Below, one piece after another: positions 63,566-64,000 of a stretch of 64,000 nucleotides of DNA. Position 1 is the first letter of the stretch, and each line of letters opens with the position of its first letter. Origin of the DNA: WJJR01 sp964440935 (GTDB taxonomy: Bacteria > Zixibacteria > MSB-5A5 > WJJR01); assembly GCA_964440935.1 (NCBI GenBank), contig CAYTTY010000014.1, forward strand, positions 1 to 64,000, given 5' to 3'. The notes beneath the pieces are model-generated. The model did not search any database. It was given only the letters and a program-made list of their open reading frames with translations, and was not told the origin of the DNA. Position numbers and translations under genes: made by a program.

Positions 63566-63965
63566 GTGCGATCAATAGGATGTATTATCGTCGTGGGAAT
63601 CACGGCCCTGTTGTTTGTGGCTTATGCCAATGCAGACAACAGCGTCGCCCAATGTGGAAGTTTGAAAGGCGAGATGAAGAGGAAGGTCGAGGGTAGGGCC
63701 GAAAGGGAGACCGACACGGCGATCGACGATGCAGTCGATGAGGGTTTCGACAAGGCCACCGACAGTCAGGGTGATGACACGTACAATCAGGAATTGAGTC
63801 AGAAACGGGCCGCGGTGGTGAACGCGCACCTCTGCAACAAGTACGGCATCGCTCCGGATCGGCTCGATACCACGCGCTTGGGCGAAAGCAAGCCTGTCGA
63901 CTCGAACGATACGCCCGAGGGCCGGACAGAATAACCGTCGGGTGGAATTGGTGATGCTGGGTTAG
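63566..63965 (+). pseudogene. OmpA-like protein, internally shortened and frameshifted
   Basis: The frame has 122 residues: an export signal (CIIVVGITALLFVAYANA), a charged part (KRKVEGRAERETDTAIDDAV) and then the last half of an OmpA domain: ATDSQGDDTYNQELSQKRAA, VVNAHLCNKYGIAPDRL and NDTPEGR. It stops at TAA 63932. Reading one base differently at about 63926 restores the expected ending QNNRRVELVMLG up to TAG at 63963-63965, so a one-base shift is likely. The first part of the OmpA domain, before the TDS motif, is missing. A sequencing error could explain the shift but not the missing half. Confidence 0.7.
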
Positions 63966-64000
63966 AACTGAATGTCAGAATTCCGTTCCGTTTGAGAAAG
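63964..64000. repeat. Left end of another type 1 element at the window edge
   Basis: GAATGTCAGAATTCCGTTCC to GTTTGAGAAAG matches the left end of the family (GATTGTCAGAAT...TTCCGTTTGGAT) and is cut by the end of the window. It begins where the OmpA-like remnant ends. Confidence 0.65.

Overview
The window looks like chromosomal DNA of an uncultured Gram-negative bacterium with moderately high GC. Signs of a Gram-negative envelope are several outer-membrane barrels, lipoprotein signals with a lipobox, an OmpA-like gene and a tripartite RND efflux pump. The mix of PorV-like barrel paralogues, a MEMO/AMMECR1 fusion, an RskA-type anti-sigma factor and intergenic DNA crowded with palindromes suggests a candidate phylum of the FCB group such as Zixibacteria. 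This placement is inference. Replication genes (dnaA, dnaN, a DUF721/DciA-like gene, gyrB) mark the chromosomal origin neighbourhood at about 3.2-11 kb. No tRNA, rRNA or CRISPR array was seen.

Layout. 0-3.2 kb: nadA and a YihY/BrkB membrane protein. 3.2-11.1 kb: origin region; recF is missing and an unrelated secreted-protein gene on the minus strand takes its place. 11.2-18.5 kb: a heavy-metal resistance cassette (Cys/His-rich small protein, CzcC-, CzcB- and CzcA-like proteins, a PII-like regulator, a CDF exporter). 18.5-21.8 kb: minus-strand run of htpX, a CNNM/CorC transporter and a methyltransferase. 22.4-25.3 kb: a large hybrid histidine kinase. 25.5-29.4 kb: a barrel protein, a low-GC NYN remnant with a DUF3800 gene, then an ECF sigma/anti-sigma pair. 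29.5-34.4 kb: a TPP riboswitch followed by a HypE-like gene, tenA, thiE, thiL and thiD. 34.6-40.6 kb: a lysozyme-family protein, a patatin lipase and four tandem paralogues of a putative outer-membrane protein, one truncated. 40.7-49.4 kb: an AtoE-like fatty-acid transporter, a MEMO-AMMECR1 fusion in an operon with PRTase-like and DprA-like genes, dodecin, a lipoprotein and an HdrD/EtfD-like iron-sulfur membrane protein. 49.5-54.8 kb: DUF1697, DUF1330, an IS110 remnant and a two-component system whose NtrC-type regulator has an altered GAFTGA loop. 56-64 kb: a MacB-like ABC pair, an XRE-cupin regulator divergent from a DUF378 protein, a duplicated-FAS1 lipoprotein, TspO, a renalase-like oxidoreductase and a broken OmpA-like gene.

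The most distinctive signal is in the intergenic DNA. A family of short elements (here type 1) has about 30-bp terminal inverted repeats related to TATAGCAATTGTCAGAA...TTCCGTTT and carries interchangeable hairpin cores. Six complete or near-complete copies and several single ends are visible. One copy abuts and terminates a truncated paralogue. Another was itself invaded by a second family (type 2, ends GTGTTGAAAAAC/GTTTTTCAACAC), leaving what looks like a 10-bp target duplication. No transposase for either family is in the window.

Functional links. The thi genes form a riboswitch-controlled salvage and assembly branch without thiC or thiG here. The metal cassette combines export from cytoplasm to periplasm (CDF) and from periplasm to outside (RND), with PII-type sensing. 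All functional statements rest on motifs and family resemblance read by eye, without database searches.
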